Counted from the stretch's first letter, positions 32,780 to 44,103 are shown. The stretch: DNA of 64,000 nucleotides from Aporrectodea caliginosa (GCA_020284085.1 JACEVL010000050.1:1-64000); one strand, 5' to 3'. Program-made: numbers and translations. The notes: a model not told the origin generated them from the letters alone.

Positions 32780-35569
32780 TCAAAAAGCTCGGGACAAACC
32801 TTCTGCCATGGCATGTGTGCCTCCCAGTATAGAATTAATTCCCAATTTCGATTTAAAATCGTTCTGCTGGGTTGCCGAAGCCCATCTTCTCTTCCTCCAC
32901 GACTCCTCTTCTTTCCTATTCTCGTTCCAAACCATATCACTATCTCTTGCTATGTTCATTCTCCAATAAGCTCCTTTGGCGGGCCTCCGCCAGTCTAAAG
33001 CATCTGCTCTATGCCTCATGCTATCACTTCTCCAATCAGTCGCACAAGATCTGCCCTCATCTTGTCTCTTAAATCTCTGATCCATCCGATTTCCTACTTC
33101 ATGCCATCTGCTTCTTCTTCTGGACTCATTTGTATTCCTGTTGGAATAGAACCAATTCTTCTTGTTTCCTTTAGCACCTCTGTGACTCTTCCAAGTATAG
33201 TCGTGCGCCAATTCAAAAGCCCTCTTCCTACATGTAGGTGCTACGTTTAACGGTAATTGATTCTGCACATTTGCTCCGTCTTTGGTTGTAGGCAACTTAT
33301 CTAGCCTACAAAAGCGACCGCTGTCTGCTATATGCTTGTCAACTCCTTTCAGTTTCGCCCCACGTGTTCCTAGGTCGGACAGCATAGACAAGTTCCGCTG
33401 TGCCTTCTTCAAAGCTCCAGACACTTCATTAATTATTTCGTTTCCGACGTTATCGGCTTGTTCAACAGAATCGGGTTGGATTCCATTAGTTCCAGATGTG
33501 ACCGGCGCATCATCACCCTCGATCTGTGGTGTTGAGTGACTTTGGTCGTATACTGCTCTCTGTTCCACGTCGGTACTCTGCCCTTCTGATGTCCCTCGGT
33601 CTACCGGTGTATGATCGCCCTCCTGATCTCTCCTGCAGACACCATCAATCATTTGATTTTCTTCGCTATCAGCCTCTTCCGCTGAAACGTGTTGGGTTTC
33701 ATTATTAACAGATGTGGCATCCGCGGCTGCTCTCTGTACCTCTGTGCGTCTGTGGTCTTGTTTATGACTTCCCTGCCTCCGTGCGTCTTCGGAAGTCTGC
33801 CGAGCCTGGTCATTTACGTCGTCCAGTCCCTTCCGGTGATTTATTTCAATTACTGCGGGTGTCGCGTCAACGATTGGGGCTTCTCGTGTTACCCCATGGT
33901 CGTCATCTGGTTTTACACCCTGTGCCTTTGAACCTCTTTCCCTTGGGCGTAGTTCAGCTAATTCGTCTGCGGTCGGACTCGTTTCTACCCCCCCGCGTCT
34001 CGGTATCGGTCTAGACCCGTCTTCGTCCCTCCCGCGTCGTGGACCGCTATCGTTATAATCATGCTGTCTCGTTGCAATTAGTGATTGTGCATGCTGGGGT
34101 TTTTCGTCATCGTCCATAGCACATTTATTTGGCGCCACTGGGTCCTTCAGATCGCCATTTTCCACGAATATGTCGTGTCCAATTAACATCTTAACGCCTA
34201 ACCCTGGTATTATTCCTGCCTTTACAGTTATCTCGCGGTCTGTGCCGAAATTTGGTGAAGAGATTTGAACTACACATGTTGCAAAGCATTTTACTGTGCC
34301 AAATGCGCATTGAACGGTTATTGGGTCCCCATTCATGGCCGATGAATTACCTCTAGCTAATTCAGCGTCTATCAGTGTACACTGTGATCCGCTGTCCCTC
34401 AAGGCGTTAATAAGTGCCCCATTGACGTACACTGGTATTGTGAATTGTCTTTGGTACTCAATAACCCTTTCCAACTTAGTCTTAGGTTTCACAAATCTAA
34501 CATGTGCATGACCGTAAGAGTTTATTTTGCTTGCATTGCCTCTATAGGTGTGTCCATTGCCCTGTGGGTGACTACCCTGCCATGAGTGCATTGGTCTTGC
34601 ACCCTGCTCTCTTTCAAGAGGCTTATATCCCTGGGCCTCTCTATTGAAGGGTGGTTTTCCTCCCCACTGGCTTTCTCTCGTTTCAGCACCCTGCGACTTA
34701 AATTTTTGCGCAGGTCTGTGGTCTCGTTTAGCTTGCATTCTCCCTTCTATAGCACATTCAAACTGCAGGTCTGCGTAGTTAGCCAGCTCCACTGAGGTCT
34801 TGGGTTTACGTGCCTCAACGAAATACCTTGTTTCAGGTGCTAAAGACTCACGTAATCTCTCGAGAATAATATCGTCCTTTAGGCTTATGAAATCATTCAC
34901 TCCCTTGCATTCCAAGTAGTAATCAAAAGTGTCTTTCAAGTTCTCTAGTAACTGTGCATATGTCTGCCTTCCAGATCTATGCATCGTTTTAAACCGTTCT
35001 AAATAATGTTTCGCATTCATACGACAAGCATGCATCAGGGCTGTTTTTGTCTGTCTGTAATCTGTACAGGTTTCCATTGGCAACCTGTTAAAATGCAAAC
35101 GCATTTGTGAGTTTAGTAGAGATGGCAGAATTCTGGCCCATTTGCTTTCGTCAATGCCTTGAAGGCAAGCAACCTTTTCGAAAGAAAGAAAGAATGCTGC
35201 TGGATCCTCTCCCTCGGTCATTGAAGGAAGTTTAGAGAAGTTTACAGAGTTAGGTAGGTCAGTCACATGCATAGAAGCAGCGGCCTGCGATAGACCCAAT
35301 TGCGCCCTTTGCTGATTCAACGCCATCTCCGTCTCCATCCTTTCTCTCTCTGCCTGGATCTTTTCCTTTTCTGCTTTGATCAGTTCGAGCTTCAACTGGT
35401 CTCCCCCTACTTCCTCCTCTGTCTCAGCTTCCTCCTCTTCTTCTTCGGGTCCATTTTTTTCGTATTCTTCTAACGTGGCAATCATCGCCTTCCGAGTTAG
35501 CCCATGGTGATTTATATTTCTTTCCTCGCATTCTTCCTCCAACCGTCCTTTCTTCATCTTTCCAAACAT
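32780..35569 (-). CDS. Retroelement gag-protease polyprotein (929 aa), no pol
   Basis: This open frame of an LTR retrotransposon has a charged N-terminus with an acidic run (about residues 40-55) and a coiled-coil-like stretch (57-95). A capsid-like region follows at about 110-280 (PAAFFLSFEKVACLQGID, WARILPSLL). A retropepsin-like domain spans about 375-475, with DSGSQCTLIDAEL at 392 for the active site and MLIGHDIF at 461 for the conserved C-terminal loop. No CCHC zinc knuckle is visible. The remaining 450 residues are highly charged, low-complexity and unrecognised, ending AMAEGLSRAF, which recalls the end of RNase H in Ty3-like elements. That hints that most of pol was deleted or diverged. 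The intact frame suggests recent activity, dependent on another element for reverse transcription. Confidence 0.85.
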   Translation of the reverse strand: MFGKMKKGRLEEECEERNINHHGLTRKAMIATLEEYEKNGPEEEEEEAETEEEVGGDQLKLELIKAEKEKIQAERERMETEMALNQQRAQLGLSQAAASMHVTDLPNSVNFSKLPSMTEGEDPAAFFLSFEKVACLQGIDESKWARILPSLLNSQMRLHFNRLPMETCTDYRQTKTALMHACRMNAKHYLERFKTMHRSGRQTYAQLLENLKDTFDYYLECKGVNDFISLKDDIILERLRESLAPETRYFVEARKPKTSVELANYADLQFECAIEGRMQAKRDHRPAQKFKSQGAETRESQWGGKPPFNREAQGYKPLEREQGARPMHSWQGSHPQGNGHTYRGNASKINSYGHAHVRFVKPKTKLERVIEYQRQFTIPVYVNGALINALRDSGSQCTLIDAELARGNSSAMNGDPITVQCAFGTVKCFATCVVQISSPNFGTDREITVKAGIIPGLGVKMLIGHDIFVENGDLKDPVAPNKCAMDDDEKPQHAQSLIATRQHDYNDSGPRRGRDEDGSRPIPRRGGVETSPTADELAELRPRERGSKAQGVKPDDDHGVTREAPIVDATPAVIEINHRKGLDDVNDQARQTSEDARRQGSHKQDHRRTEVQRAAADATSVNNETQHVSAEEADSEENQMIDGVCRRDQEGDHTPVDRGTSEGQSTDVEQRAVYDQSHSTPQIEGDDAPVTSGTNGIQPDSVEQADNVGNEIINEVSGALKKAQRNLSMLSDLGTRGAKLKGVDKHIADSGRFCRLDKLPTTKDGANVQNQLPLNVAPTCRKRAFELAHDYTWKSHRGAKGNKKNWFYSNRNTNESRRRSRWHEVGNRMDQRFKRQDEGRSCATDWRSDSMRHRADALDWRRPAKGAYWRMNIARDSDMVWNENRKEEESWRKRRWASATQQNDFKSKLGINSILGGTHAMAEGLSRAF

Positions 35570-36371
35570 TATGAAGTGTACGCTGTGTGCACTGAAATCA
35601 CCTGCACTTATAAGCAGCCAACAGGGCTTACGATAAAACGATCACTCTGCCAACAGGGCAAACTGTAGTTATAAACTACTTTCACTTTATCTTTAAACAA
35701 CAACTTTCCTTTAACTCTACTTCATTTGCATCCGCACAGTTTACACGTTTTAAACAGCTTCCCACTCTACATTCGTCACACACAATTAAAAACGCTCACG
35801 ATAACAGTCTCAGCCAACCTAACACAGCATTACATGGCTTCGTTCACACAACTGGTGTTATAAGGCTCACCCGGTTTATTCTTCAGCTTTCTCTGGCCGT
35901 GTAGCCCCGAAGGTTGCTCGCGTCCTCTGAGAATTCCGGAAGCTCGGCGCCGTATTCGCTGATCCTTCGTCGTTCGTCGTCCTTCTTCTCCAGGGATGGT
36001 CGCCAACGTGGTCCTGCTGACGTCTTCCCGTCCGAGTTTCCGTTCCTCCTCGATATTTTTTTAGATACGTGTCGCCCAACAGGTTGCGTCGTTTCTGTTG
36101 AGATGCGTGTGTAGGAGAAAGTCTCTGTTCTTTTGTTTAGTAGAGAGAAACAGCGTCGTACTTCTGTCTCGTCTCAAACTAAAATCCAGTCCCTTCCTCC
36201 TCGGTGAATTGTTTCGTCTTCTCCGCAGAATCGCCGTTCTTCCTCGGTTAATTGTTTCGTCTCCTTCAGCCGAATCGTCTTCAAAGTCTCTGTTCGATAT
36301 TGTTTATTGTTCGTAGAGACAGGCAGCGTCGTACTTCTGCCCGATCTCTGAACAAATCCCTGCTGTCACAA
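35570..36371 (-). other. 5' leader of the LTR retroelement
   Basis: An 800-bp leader separates the 5' LTR from the gag start. Sequence next to the LTR in element orientation reads TTGTGACAGCAGGGA, which should hold the primer-binding site, but I could not assign a tRNA. The middle is rich in GAAGAAGGA-type purine runs. Confidence 0.55.
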
Positions 36372-37003
36372 TGTACTGAAAAAGATGTTTCTTCTATCGT
36401 TTCAGTTATGGTGGCAGCGGTACTATGGTGTACTATGTGGCTGAGCGCAGGCTATATCTCTTCGGTAGCGCGTCGGTCTTTAACTAATTCGATGAGACTG
36501 ATTAACAGAATAAGAGCACGACGGTTTTCGTTTTCTGGTTATTATTCATCACCTCATATATCAAAAACTGCATATTTGAAACAACTTATAAAAAGAGCGG
36601 CATCGTCCGTTATATATAAAACTGCTTGTTTTTAAACAACTTATAAGAAAGCGGCATCGTCCGTTACTCTCTCTTTCCGATCCGCCGAGCCCGTCTTCTC
36701 TCTCCGGCTCCCCTGCTGCGAATCTCCTCTCTTCCGCTTTTCCCTCTCTTCTCTATCGCCCCCGCCTGTCAATCAACTCTTTCGCCCCCCAACCGCGCTC
36801 TCCGGTTCGTTCCCTCTTTCCTTGCTCCCCTTTCTGCCTTCTCTCCCCTTCACCCTTTGACAGGCGTGGCCTATGCTTCCACTCCCTTGGGTCTGTCGGC
36901 TGTCAGCTGTCAATCATCTTTCCGTACTAATACAATGCAATCGTATAATAAAATGTAAACTAACATATATATTTAAATTAATATTGATTGTTCTTTCTCT
37001 ACA
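36372..37003 (-). repeat. LTR (5' LTR of the minus-strand retroelement)
   Basis: This direct repeat of 31693-32324 has equal length (632 bp) and only scattered substitutions. The outer flanks of the pair (TTATTA and TGTCCC) do not match, so no target duplication is seen, unlike the surrounding hAT. The 127-codon open frame that appears in both LTRs is probably incidental. Confidence 0.88.
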
Positions 37004-37460
37004 TGTCCCTAACGTTCTTTTGCGTTGGCTGTGCATACCAAATAAATACATAGCCCAGAACACTGAAAACCATTTGAAATAAATGTTTGATTGACCAGCA
37101 TTTACGAGCAAGGGGCGGCATTTTTGTCCTTGCATAATTATAATATAGCACAAAACTGTAACAGGGCGGCTCTGGGACTGTCGAATAAAGGCGAGTTGCT
37201 AACTAGCGGTAACTAGTTACTAACAGCATTAGCTATTAGTTAGTAATACAGTAGGTGTATTATTTCACAGTTTAAAGAAGATAGTGAGCCAAGTGACTGA
37301 CACGAAACATTATTACAAATGTATTTATAACAACAGGCCTATTACAATTTAAGAAATTCGTGAAACGCGATCAAATAGCGGGAGGGGGTGGTCGCGGGTT
37401 ACTTGGCTTTTATAACAGGGGGTCGCGACTCGAAATAGGTTGGGAAACACTGCTCTATGC

Positions 37461-38267
37461 ATGTGTTCCGTGAAAGTGAGCGTGTAGGTTGATAAAGCCT
37501 TATTTTTGCATTTGCTGGAATGTCTCTAACTTTAAGTCATCGTTCGAAACCATTAAACCTGTAATAGGTTGCATAATGTCTATGACTTGAAAAGCAAAGC
37601 AGTCCATTCTTTACTGCAAACTGGTACGCTACAGACTGAAGTTCCTTTTTGCCCATAAATGGAACATCAGCTGATGACATTATTTCGTATCAGCATCACA
37701 AATTCTTCTTCATCACTCTCTGAAAGAACTGTCTTCCTACCAGAAGAATGTTTGAAACCTTTAACTTGTCCTTAAATCTGTCAAACAAGGTTGAATTTGA
37801 CAAAGTCGGACACACCTTTGCAGGGATTAACAATTTTGTCCGACTTTGACACAAAGCCTTTGTGGCAAAATTGGACAACAAACAGCTCCAGTTTAAACTG
37901 TGAGACTAGTTCAAAATCACTTAAACAAGTTACACAAAACAGTTATAATACTGTAATCTTTAAAATAAAAATGCAAACTCTTCCTCTTCAGCAATTAAAA
38001 TTATCATAGACCCTTAGCAGTGAATGAAGGATCTCACCATGCCAACCTTTAAATTCTAGAAATTCGACATACATCAAAAAGAGTCAACTTCTAAAACTGG
38101 AGGCAACAATCCCTTGAAGGTTATTGCGTTTTATTCACTAGATGGACCCTCTGTAAGTATAACTTATTATGCTGCCACCTGTTGATAAAAGTCTCTTCTG
38201 CGTGACAGGCTGCTACAATATTTGTCCGAGATTGCCTGATATCCGACTTTGTATGATTTCACCCTAC
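37461..38267. other. Right flank inside the outer element
   Basis: This is non-coding transposon sequence, with TTGACAAAGTCGGACAC-type repeats related to 30140-30240 on the far side of the hAT. No supported open frame. Confidence 0.4.
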
Positions 38268-38620
38268 ACGCACCTATACCTAATATGCTATCCATAAAAC
38301 TTCTGGACAGGAAATTCTTCGACCACCATGCTCCACTGGAGGCGTATGTCACAAAGAGATCTTTACAACTGTTTGGTCTTCTTACTGCCTAGGGTCAAGA
38401 ACCAAGCCAAAGACTTCCTATCAAAGCCTTCTGGTCCCTGGAAATTGGATCCTACTTTGCAGACGATGAAGGCAAATGTCAAACTGTTGATGGTCGTCAA
38501 TGACTGCGCAGAACGTCGTGTAGTGGCTATGATGCAGTCTTACAATGATGTTCTAACTAAGGCTAAGTCACAGAAGCAATATTTACTGTAACCAGTCCCC
38601 AGTCATCGGACAATGTTTTC
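38268..38620 (+). pseudogene. Remnant of a transposon protein (VVNDCAER type)
   Basis: The translation yields FDHHAPLEAYVTKRSLQLFG and, after a frame change, VKLLMVVNDCAERRV followed by YNDVLTKAKSQKQYLL. The same segment appears on the minus strand at 56356-56592 as VVNDTAERDVKLFEEYN and DEEEKQFLLQVV, inside an element with defined ends. It is the C-terminal part of an unnamed transposon protein, broken by at least one frameshift. Confidence 0.6.
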
Positions 38621-38864
38621 TGTTCCAACAAAGGCAGAGTGAAATAATGGCGGGTTGCGGGTTTCCGGCACTTCAAGGACGGTGATTTATGCAGGCTGGA
38701 TAACTTCCTTAATTATCCAAAACTATATTGCATTACAAATTATTTTCATTTGATGCACTCTGACTAATAAGTAACACTGCCGTATATATTTTTGATTAGG
38801 CTGTTCATTATTAAAAATAATAACTGACTTGAAATTCAAAATTATAAATGCTTTTTGACACGTT
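38621..38864. other. AT-rich spacer
   Basis: Nothing recognisable beyond AT-rich sequence joining the transposon nest to an inverted repeat R. Confidence 0.4.
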
Positions 38865-39125
38865 CATACTAAAATTGTAAAAAGAAAAAGGCAAAAATTA
38901 AAAAAAACCGGCAAAAGAGACTGCCGCCAATTTACAGATCATGTGACCTTCATTCAGCGTTAACTAACATTATTAAAATCTTCCATTTTTAAATAGCGTA
39001 GTCATTATGCCTCATTGAGCTAGATCATTGTACTAGTCTAAGAGATGCATAAGATATAGAGATTATAGATATAGATGATAAACAACCGAAGACAACGGAA
39101 AACATTTGTTCGTACCGATTAGAGG
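38865..39125 (-). repeat. Repeat R, inverted partial copy
   Basis: Reverse complement of the right end of R, from ACAATTTTAGTATG-type sequence to CATTTGTTCGTACCGAT. It is probably the continuation of the inverted unit interrupted at 29926. Confidence 0.8.
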
Positions 39126-39570
39126 TCTTATGTGTGCATTTACCTTGAAACTTTGGCTTTGAACTACTACGGTCATTGTCGCCATTTCGATTATCGCCCT
39201 TTTGTTTAGAGAAAACTTTTGATCATGGACTTAATCAACAGGCAATCTTTAGATAGGACTAATCCATGAATGTGCCCAGTTGATGGTCACCCTTTCGAAG
39301 TCGCCCTTTTTGATAGTAAACCATTTGATATAGTGGCGGTGGCCACTCGGACGTGGCTTTTGTGTGAGCTCTGAGAAATTTTGAAGATTTGCATCACATT
39401 ACATTAAAAGGAAACCTCAATTCAATAGCAACAAAACTCAATTAAATACCTACCTCGCTGTATTCCACAGACTGCAAATCGTTGTTAAATTTCGATATTT
39501 CTAACTTGGTTGAAATCTCAAATCATCAAAATCTTTAATGTTTCCTCCACGTATAGGCTCCTATGTATAA
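39126..39570 (+). repeat. Spacer, then the left half of repeat R
   Basis: 39126-39340 shows no known feature. 39340-39560 matches the left half of R, from ACTCGGACGTGGCTTTTGTG to CAAAATCTTTAATGTTTCCTC, on the plus strand, where it runs directly into tetranucleotide repeats. Confidence 0.7.
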
Positions 39571-40410
<840 letters not shown>

Positions 40411-40770
40411 TGGACAATACGACACTGAATTTGAGGATACGTGAGGGCCAAGTGGCAAGGGGATAACTTCCCACCACAAAGTATCTTGAAGTTCAATGAG
40501 CTCAGAGAGACTGTACCAGCCAGCTGACAAGGGCTTTTAGCTGTCAATGTATGCTGGTAGCGATTACCGAAAGAAATCGTCCGTTTAAAAGGAAACCATG
40601 TTCACTCCAGTATACATTGTTTACTTCGTCAACATTTAAAAGTTGCATCTCCCATTAAAATTGACAGTATGCTCAAGTTAAAACATTATTTATTTCGCTC
40701 TGATTAAAAGTTACATAAAGTAGTAGTACCGGTTCAAAATGATTAGCTTAGTATGGCTAATCATATTTAT
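40411..40770. repeat. Block U of the third unit (left part)
   Basis: It matches 16000-16310: AGTATCTTGAAGTTCAATGAG is shared with the sequence after the unit B microsatellite, then TTTATTTCGCTCTGATTAAA and GGCTAATCATATTT. It is broken at TTTAA by the piggyBac-like terminus. Confidence 0.75.
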
Positions 40771-41365
40771 TTAACCCTTTGGAGGTGAGATGGGGTATGA
40801 CACACCCCCATAGCTATTCTAGGCTGCGTTTTCTACGGAAAACATGGAACTATAGCTTGTATTATTTTTGTCTACCTTAGTGAATGTGAAATATGGACAC
40901 TTTAGGACACTTAAGGACACTTTCAGGCATTTTTGAACGCACATTTTAAAAATTTTGTTGCATATTAAAGTCAAATTATATTTTTTCGTATACATATTGA
41001 TTTGAATTAATTAAAAAAGTAACGGCGCAGTGCAGAAAAATTGGACGATAATAACACATTGCTGCATATAGTTTTGCATCGATGTAAAATTGATCCATTA
41101 TTACGGGTATTATGTCACGTGTTCGCAAACCTTACATGTTTCAAGGGCCACGAAGATGCCATTGCAGAGATCCGATTTGATTTTGAGCGCCAACGTGCTG
41201 GGCATTTCAATTATGATTTAATACTTTTATTTGTTCATGATAATCACCAGTTTAGCTGATAATTGGTTAAAAACTATAGTTTAACTCACAATTAATGTTA
41301 GGTAGTTGTTATGGCGACTTGCAAGTAAAAAGATGTATTCAGGTATGTCATACCCACTTCCATGG
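40771..41365. mobile_element. piggyBac-like element remnant
   Basis: It begins TTAACCCTTTGGAGGTGAGA and continues GGGGTATGACACACCCC. Near 41343-41362 the inverted string GGTATGTCATACCCAC marks an opposite terminus that lacks the final bases. TTAA insertion in ATATTTAAACACG of block U fits the piggyBac target. The 72-codon frame at 41041-41259 shows no transposase motif. Confidence 0.55.
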
Positions 41366-42276
41366 GCGTCCGCAGGAATTTTTCTAGGGGACGCAAACTT
41401 TTAAATAGTTGTCACAGGGACTCAATAGGGCGTCGAAAGCAACCGATCACTCCACCGTCGACGCTCGCACCCTCGGCGCTGGGCTACCTCTCAATCCTCT
41501 GGCGCGGATCCCAACATGCGAAAAATTCATAGACATTAACTGTCAAAAATTATTATGATTATTAAATTTTATATGACTGAAATATGACCTTATTCTTGAA
41601 ATAACAATTGCAATTTTTTGGGTTCTTGTCCAAACTGATTTATCACTCTATCTGTAAATTCGACTTTGTTGTCTGAAATTTTTTTCGATTACATCGTATA
41701 CAGAGATAAACGGTCGTCACTGGCAGTCGACCCTCACAGTTCCTACGAAATTGTCCAGAAGTGTTCATCTCCGATCCTGTGATACTGCCCGACTGACTCC
41801 CAAAGCGTAGTAGTAGAAGTTTCAGTTTAACGACCCGTGCGACAACAAAGATCAATAGGTTCGCATTCCTCCTTATCCGAACTGGTTCCGAAGCTAGCGG
41901 GGTATGCCAAGATAATAATTTAATCATCAAATTCATAGACGTGGCTAATCTAAATTATATCATCACAAGGTGATAATTAGCAATTATATAGACAACGAAT
42001 ACGCTCTAACGGCTGTCATAATTCATTAGCAATTCTTCATGAAGCGGCCATAATTGACACGTCAAAGTGAACAGAGCATATTACGGAGGGGAAGACAAAC
42101 AAGTCTACAAGGTTTTCTCTTTGTTGCTTATCAGTCTGCAACAAGCGCTGAGGTTCCACCATCAATCAATCAATCGTTTATTGTTCCCAGTACAATCAAC
42201 AAATAACAATTAGCACAGTAAACAGTAACGTTGGGATACAACAGGAAGACCCAGAAGGGACCAAGGTACCGCTTAT
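41366..42276. other. Spacer plus the rest of block U and the start of W
   Basis: 41366-41900 has no recognisable gene. 41905-41990 resumes block U (GCCAAGATAATAA, then ATAGACGTGGCTAATC), and 42060-42276 resumes block W, including a short (AATC)n tract. Confidence 0.55.
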
Positions 42277-42820
42277 TAGAGAGTGACATGGGGAATTTCC
42301 CGCGGGGAAATGCGGTAACCGCGGTAAATCCCGCGGTAATGGGACAACAATTGCGGTAATACCGCGGTAATGGGGACAACAATTGCGGTAATACCGCGGT
42401 AATGGAGTTTACTCTCGCGGTAATACCGCGGTAATGGGGAATGAGCCGGCAAGAAACCCGGGTGATGTTAAGAACTTGAGAACTGATAAGGAGATTTTCT
42501 TATTTGCTGAAGCCTTCTAGTCAGAAATGGTCAAGACATGGTTAATGCAAACTATCGATAAGGTAATAACAGACTAATGCAAACAGCAATATAAATAGCT
42601 TTATAAGTTAAAATATGTTATTTTTAAAATTTTAATTGGTGTAACCTTTTTGCGGGGAATGTGATGTCGTCCTGCGGGGATGGGGTGGGGATGGGGAGGA
42701 AACCTGCGGGGATGGGGCGGGAATGGGGACAAACCCTGCGGGGATGGGGCGGGGATGGGGAAGACTTACTTGTTGCGGGGCGGGGATGGGGACGACATTG
42801 TCTCCCCATGTCACTCTTTA
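42277..42820. mobile_element. hAT-type MITE with internal GGTAATACCGC and GCGGGGATGGG arrays
   Basis: The termini are TAGAGAGTGACATGGGGA and, inverted, TAAAGAGTGACATGGGGA. The 8-bp duplication CCGCTTAT lies at 42269-42276 and 42821-42828. The empty site is at about 6924 (GTACCGCTTATTAGTGTCG). The interior has a tandem (GCGGTAATACCGCGGTAATGG) section and a G-rich GGGGATGGGGCGG section. The proline-rich minus frames there are not genes. Confidence 0.9.
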
Positions 42821-42828
42821 CCGCTTAT

Positions 42829-43350
42829 TAGTGTCGCCCTTGCATCATGAGTCAAATGTAGAATGACAAATGATTGCCCTCTATAAGTCCAACTGGACCT
42901 TCATTGTAAATCACTCACCAGCATCTGCCTCAGGCTCCTCTATCCATCAGACCTTGGACTATCTACTCAAAACTAAAGTTTCACCTCTTCAAGAGACCAA
43001 CCTCGACTCACCTTATCCTCAACCTTTCAATTCTTGACCGAAACGACACTCACCTTAAAATCTACTTCAATCAATCAATCAATCAAAAATGCTTACTTTT
43101 CCCATCTGACTCCTCTGGGAAGCGGACTTGGACAACCTTTGACAACCCTCTGACTCGGAGTCCTTCCCTCCAATGCTCTTGTGGCGCAGTGCAAGAAGGC
43201 GCGAACGGTCCTTTCTCCATTGCAATGAAACTGGCTTTTACTGTTTGGGTTTGCAGATCCTGTCAGCCGAGTTTCCAATCCCCGCACTGACAAAATAGAA
43301 TGTATGTTTTCCAAATTAGAAGTTCGAAAAGTTTCTAGACTGGTTTGGCT
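42829..43350. repeat. Block W of the third unit
   Basis: It matches 6930-7090, 8755-8860 and 9060-9270. Its end (TTTCTAGACTGGTTTGGCTC) corresponds to the point just downstream of the Mab-21 genes in the other units, but no Mab-21 sequence follows. Confidence 0.75.
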
Positions 43351-44103
43351 CTTATAACCATAACCATGACCATCAATTTATTGCTCATTTAATTTGCTTG
43401 CCTGATCTGTTTGGCGCTCTATCATTTGCTGGAAAAGAGAGCAAAGCTCGGTAACTTTCCGTTCTAGGTCAATGGAATCAGACATTGATAATTTCTTTAT
43501 ATGCTTTTATAAGATTCAAATTAAATGGTTAATTACATACGAAAATCTGTTCTCATATCAGTCACAGGCACTCGGTCCTTCAAACAAAGGTTAAGAGTTC
43601 AAAACCTAAGTACAGATAATCAACGTTGAGTCTTTAGTTAACGACGGATACTAAAATAGCAATCGCATGACTCATCACACGATAAAACACACAGTTTCGA
43701 TTATACAATCACGTAGCACTAACCCTGCATAAAACACACGACGCACACAGCAGTCGAACACAAGCGAGGGTCGAACCCAGGTCCTTCTTCCGTCGGAGCA
43801 CACAGCTTCACCAGCAGTCGAGCAACCACGGCAATCGACACGACGACTCACACAGAGCGAACGACGAAGAATCAAGAAGAACGAAGAAGAAGCCCGCGCA
43901 TGACATGCGTCGGGTTTATATAGCCAACAATTAAGCGGGAGCATTAAGCGCCAATATTAACGAATCACAGCTCAGCGCGCGACTGCAAGGTCCAATTACA
44001 GCGCTGCAAACAGGTGATGATCACGGATCAAATAATGAGCGAGGAATCAACTAGAGTGCAGGCGAAAGCACGCCTAGCGAACCGCAAGGGATGGTTCGCA
44101 ACA
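43351..44103 (-). mobile_element. 5' end of an LTR-type retroelement (LTR-like segment plus leader)
   Basis: In minus orientation it begins TGTTGCGAACC at 44103 and reaches a TATATAAACCCG promoter-like box at about 43923. It contains a tRNA-like stretch ending GGGTTCGACCC near 43770. It then runs to a short gag-like frame at 43485. It replaced or displaced the 5' exons of receptor gene 1. The inner end of the LTR and the target duplication were not resolved. Confidence 0.5.
43378..43485 (-). CDS. Short gag-like open frame (35 aa) of the retroelement
   Basis: The frame opens MSDSIDLERKVTELC and ends ASKLNEQ before a stop. It resembles the N-terminal start of a retroelement Gag with a heptad-like, coiled-coil character. 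The element is truncated right after it, so this is a remnant rather than a functional gene. Confidence 0.3.
   Translation of the reverse strand: MSDSIDLERKVTELCSLFQQMIERQTDQASKLNEQ

Larger units (their letters stand above)
30841..37452. mobile_element. hAT element (interrupted by an LTR retroelement)
   Basis: The left terminus is CTGTGTTTCCCAACCTGTGG and the right one, inverted, is CAGTGTTTCCCAACCTATTT. Both are followed by GGTCGCGACC-like sequence. A perfect 8-bp duplication CTCTATGC sits at 30833-30840 and 37453-37460. Its central TA fits the Buster-type hAT target preference. Without the LTR block the element would be about 1.3 kb, too short for an intact transposase, and none is visible. 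Confidence 0.9.
29926..38267. mobile_element. Outer nested element with TAGGGTGAA-type inverted termini
   Basis: The left end TAGGGTGAACTCATACAAAG and the right end CTTTGTATGATTTCACCCTA are inverted copies. The TAGGG start resembles the terminus of the element at 55999-58108 and of hAT elements generally. I could not match an 8-bp duplication outside the ends. The interior contains TTGGACA-rich sequence on both sides (30140-30220 and 37790-37880) and the nested hAT/LTR block. The boundary call is moderate. Confidence 0.45.

Noticed and set aside
33282..34014. Plus-strand frames opposite the gag-protease ORF
   Set aside because: Antisense shadows of a long coding frame, with no independent features.
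31573..36635. Two identical 127-codon frames at 31573-31956 and 36252-36635
   Set aside because: Mostly within the two LTRs. The identity reflects the LTR repeat, and no protein family is recognisable.
42624..42814. Proline-rich frames (PHPRPIPAG)
   Set aside because: They lie wholly inside the G-rich array of a hAT MITE with proven ends.
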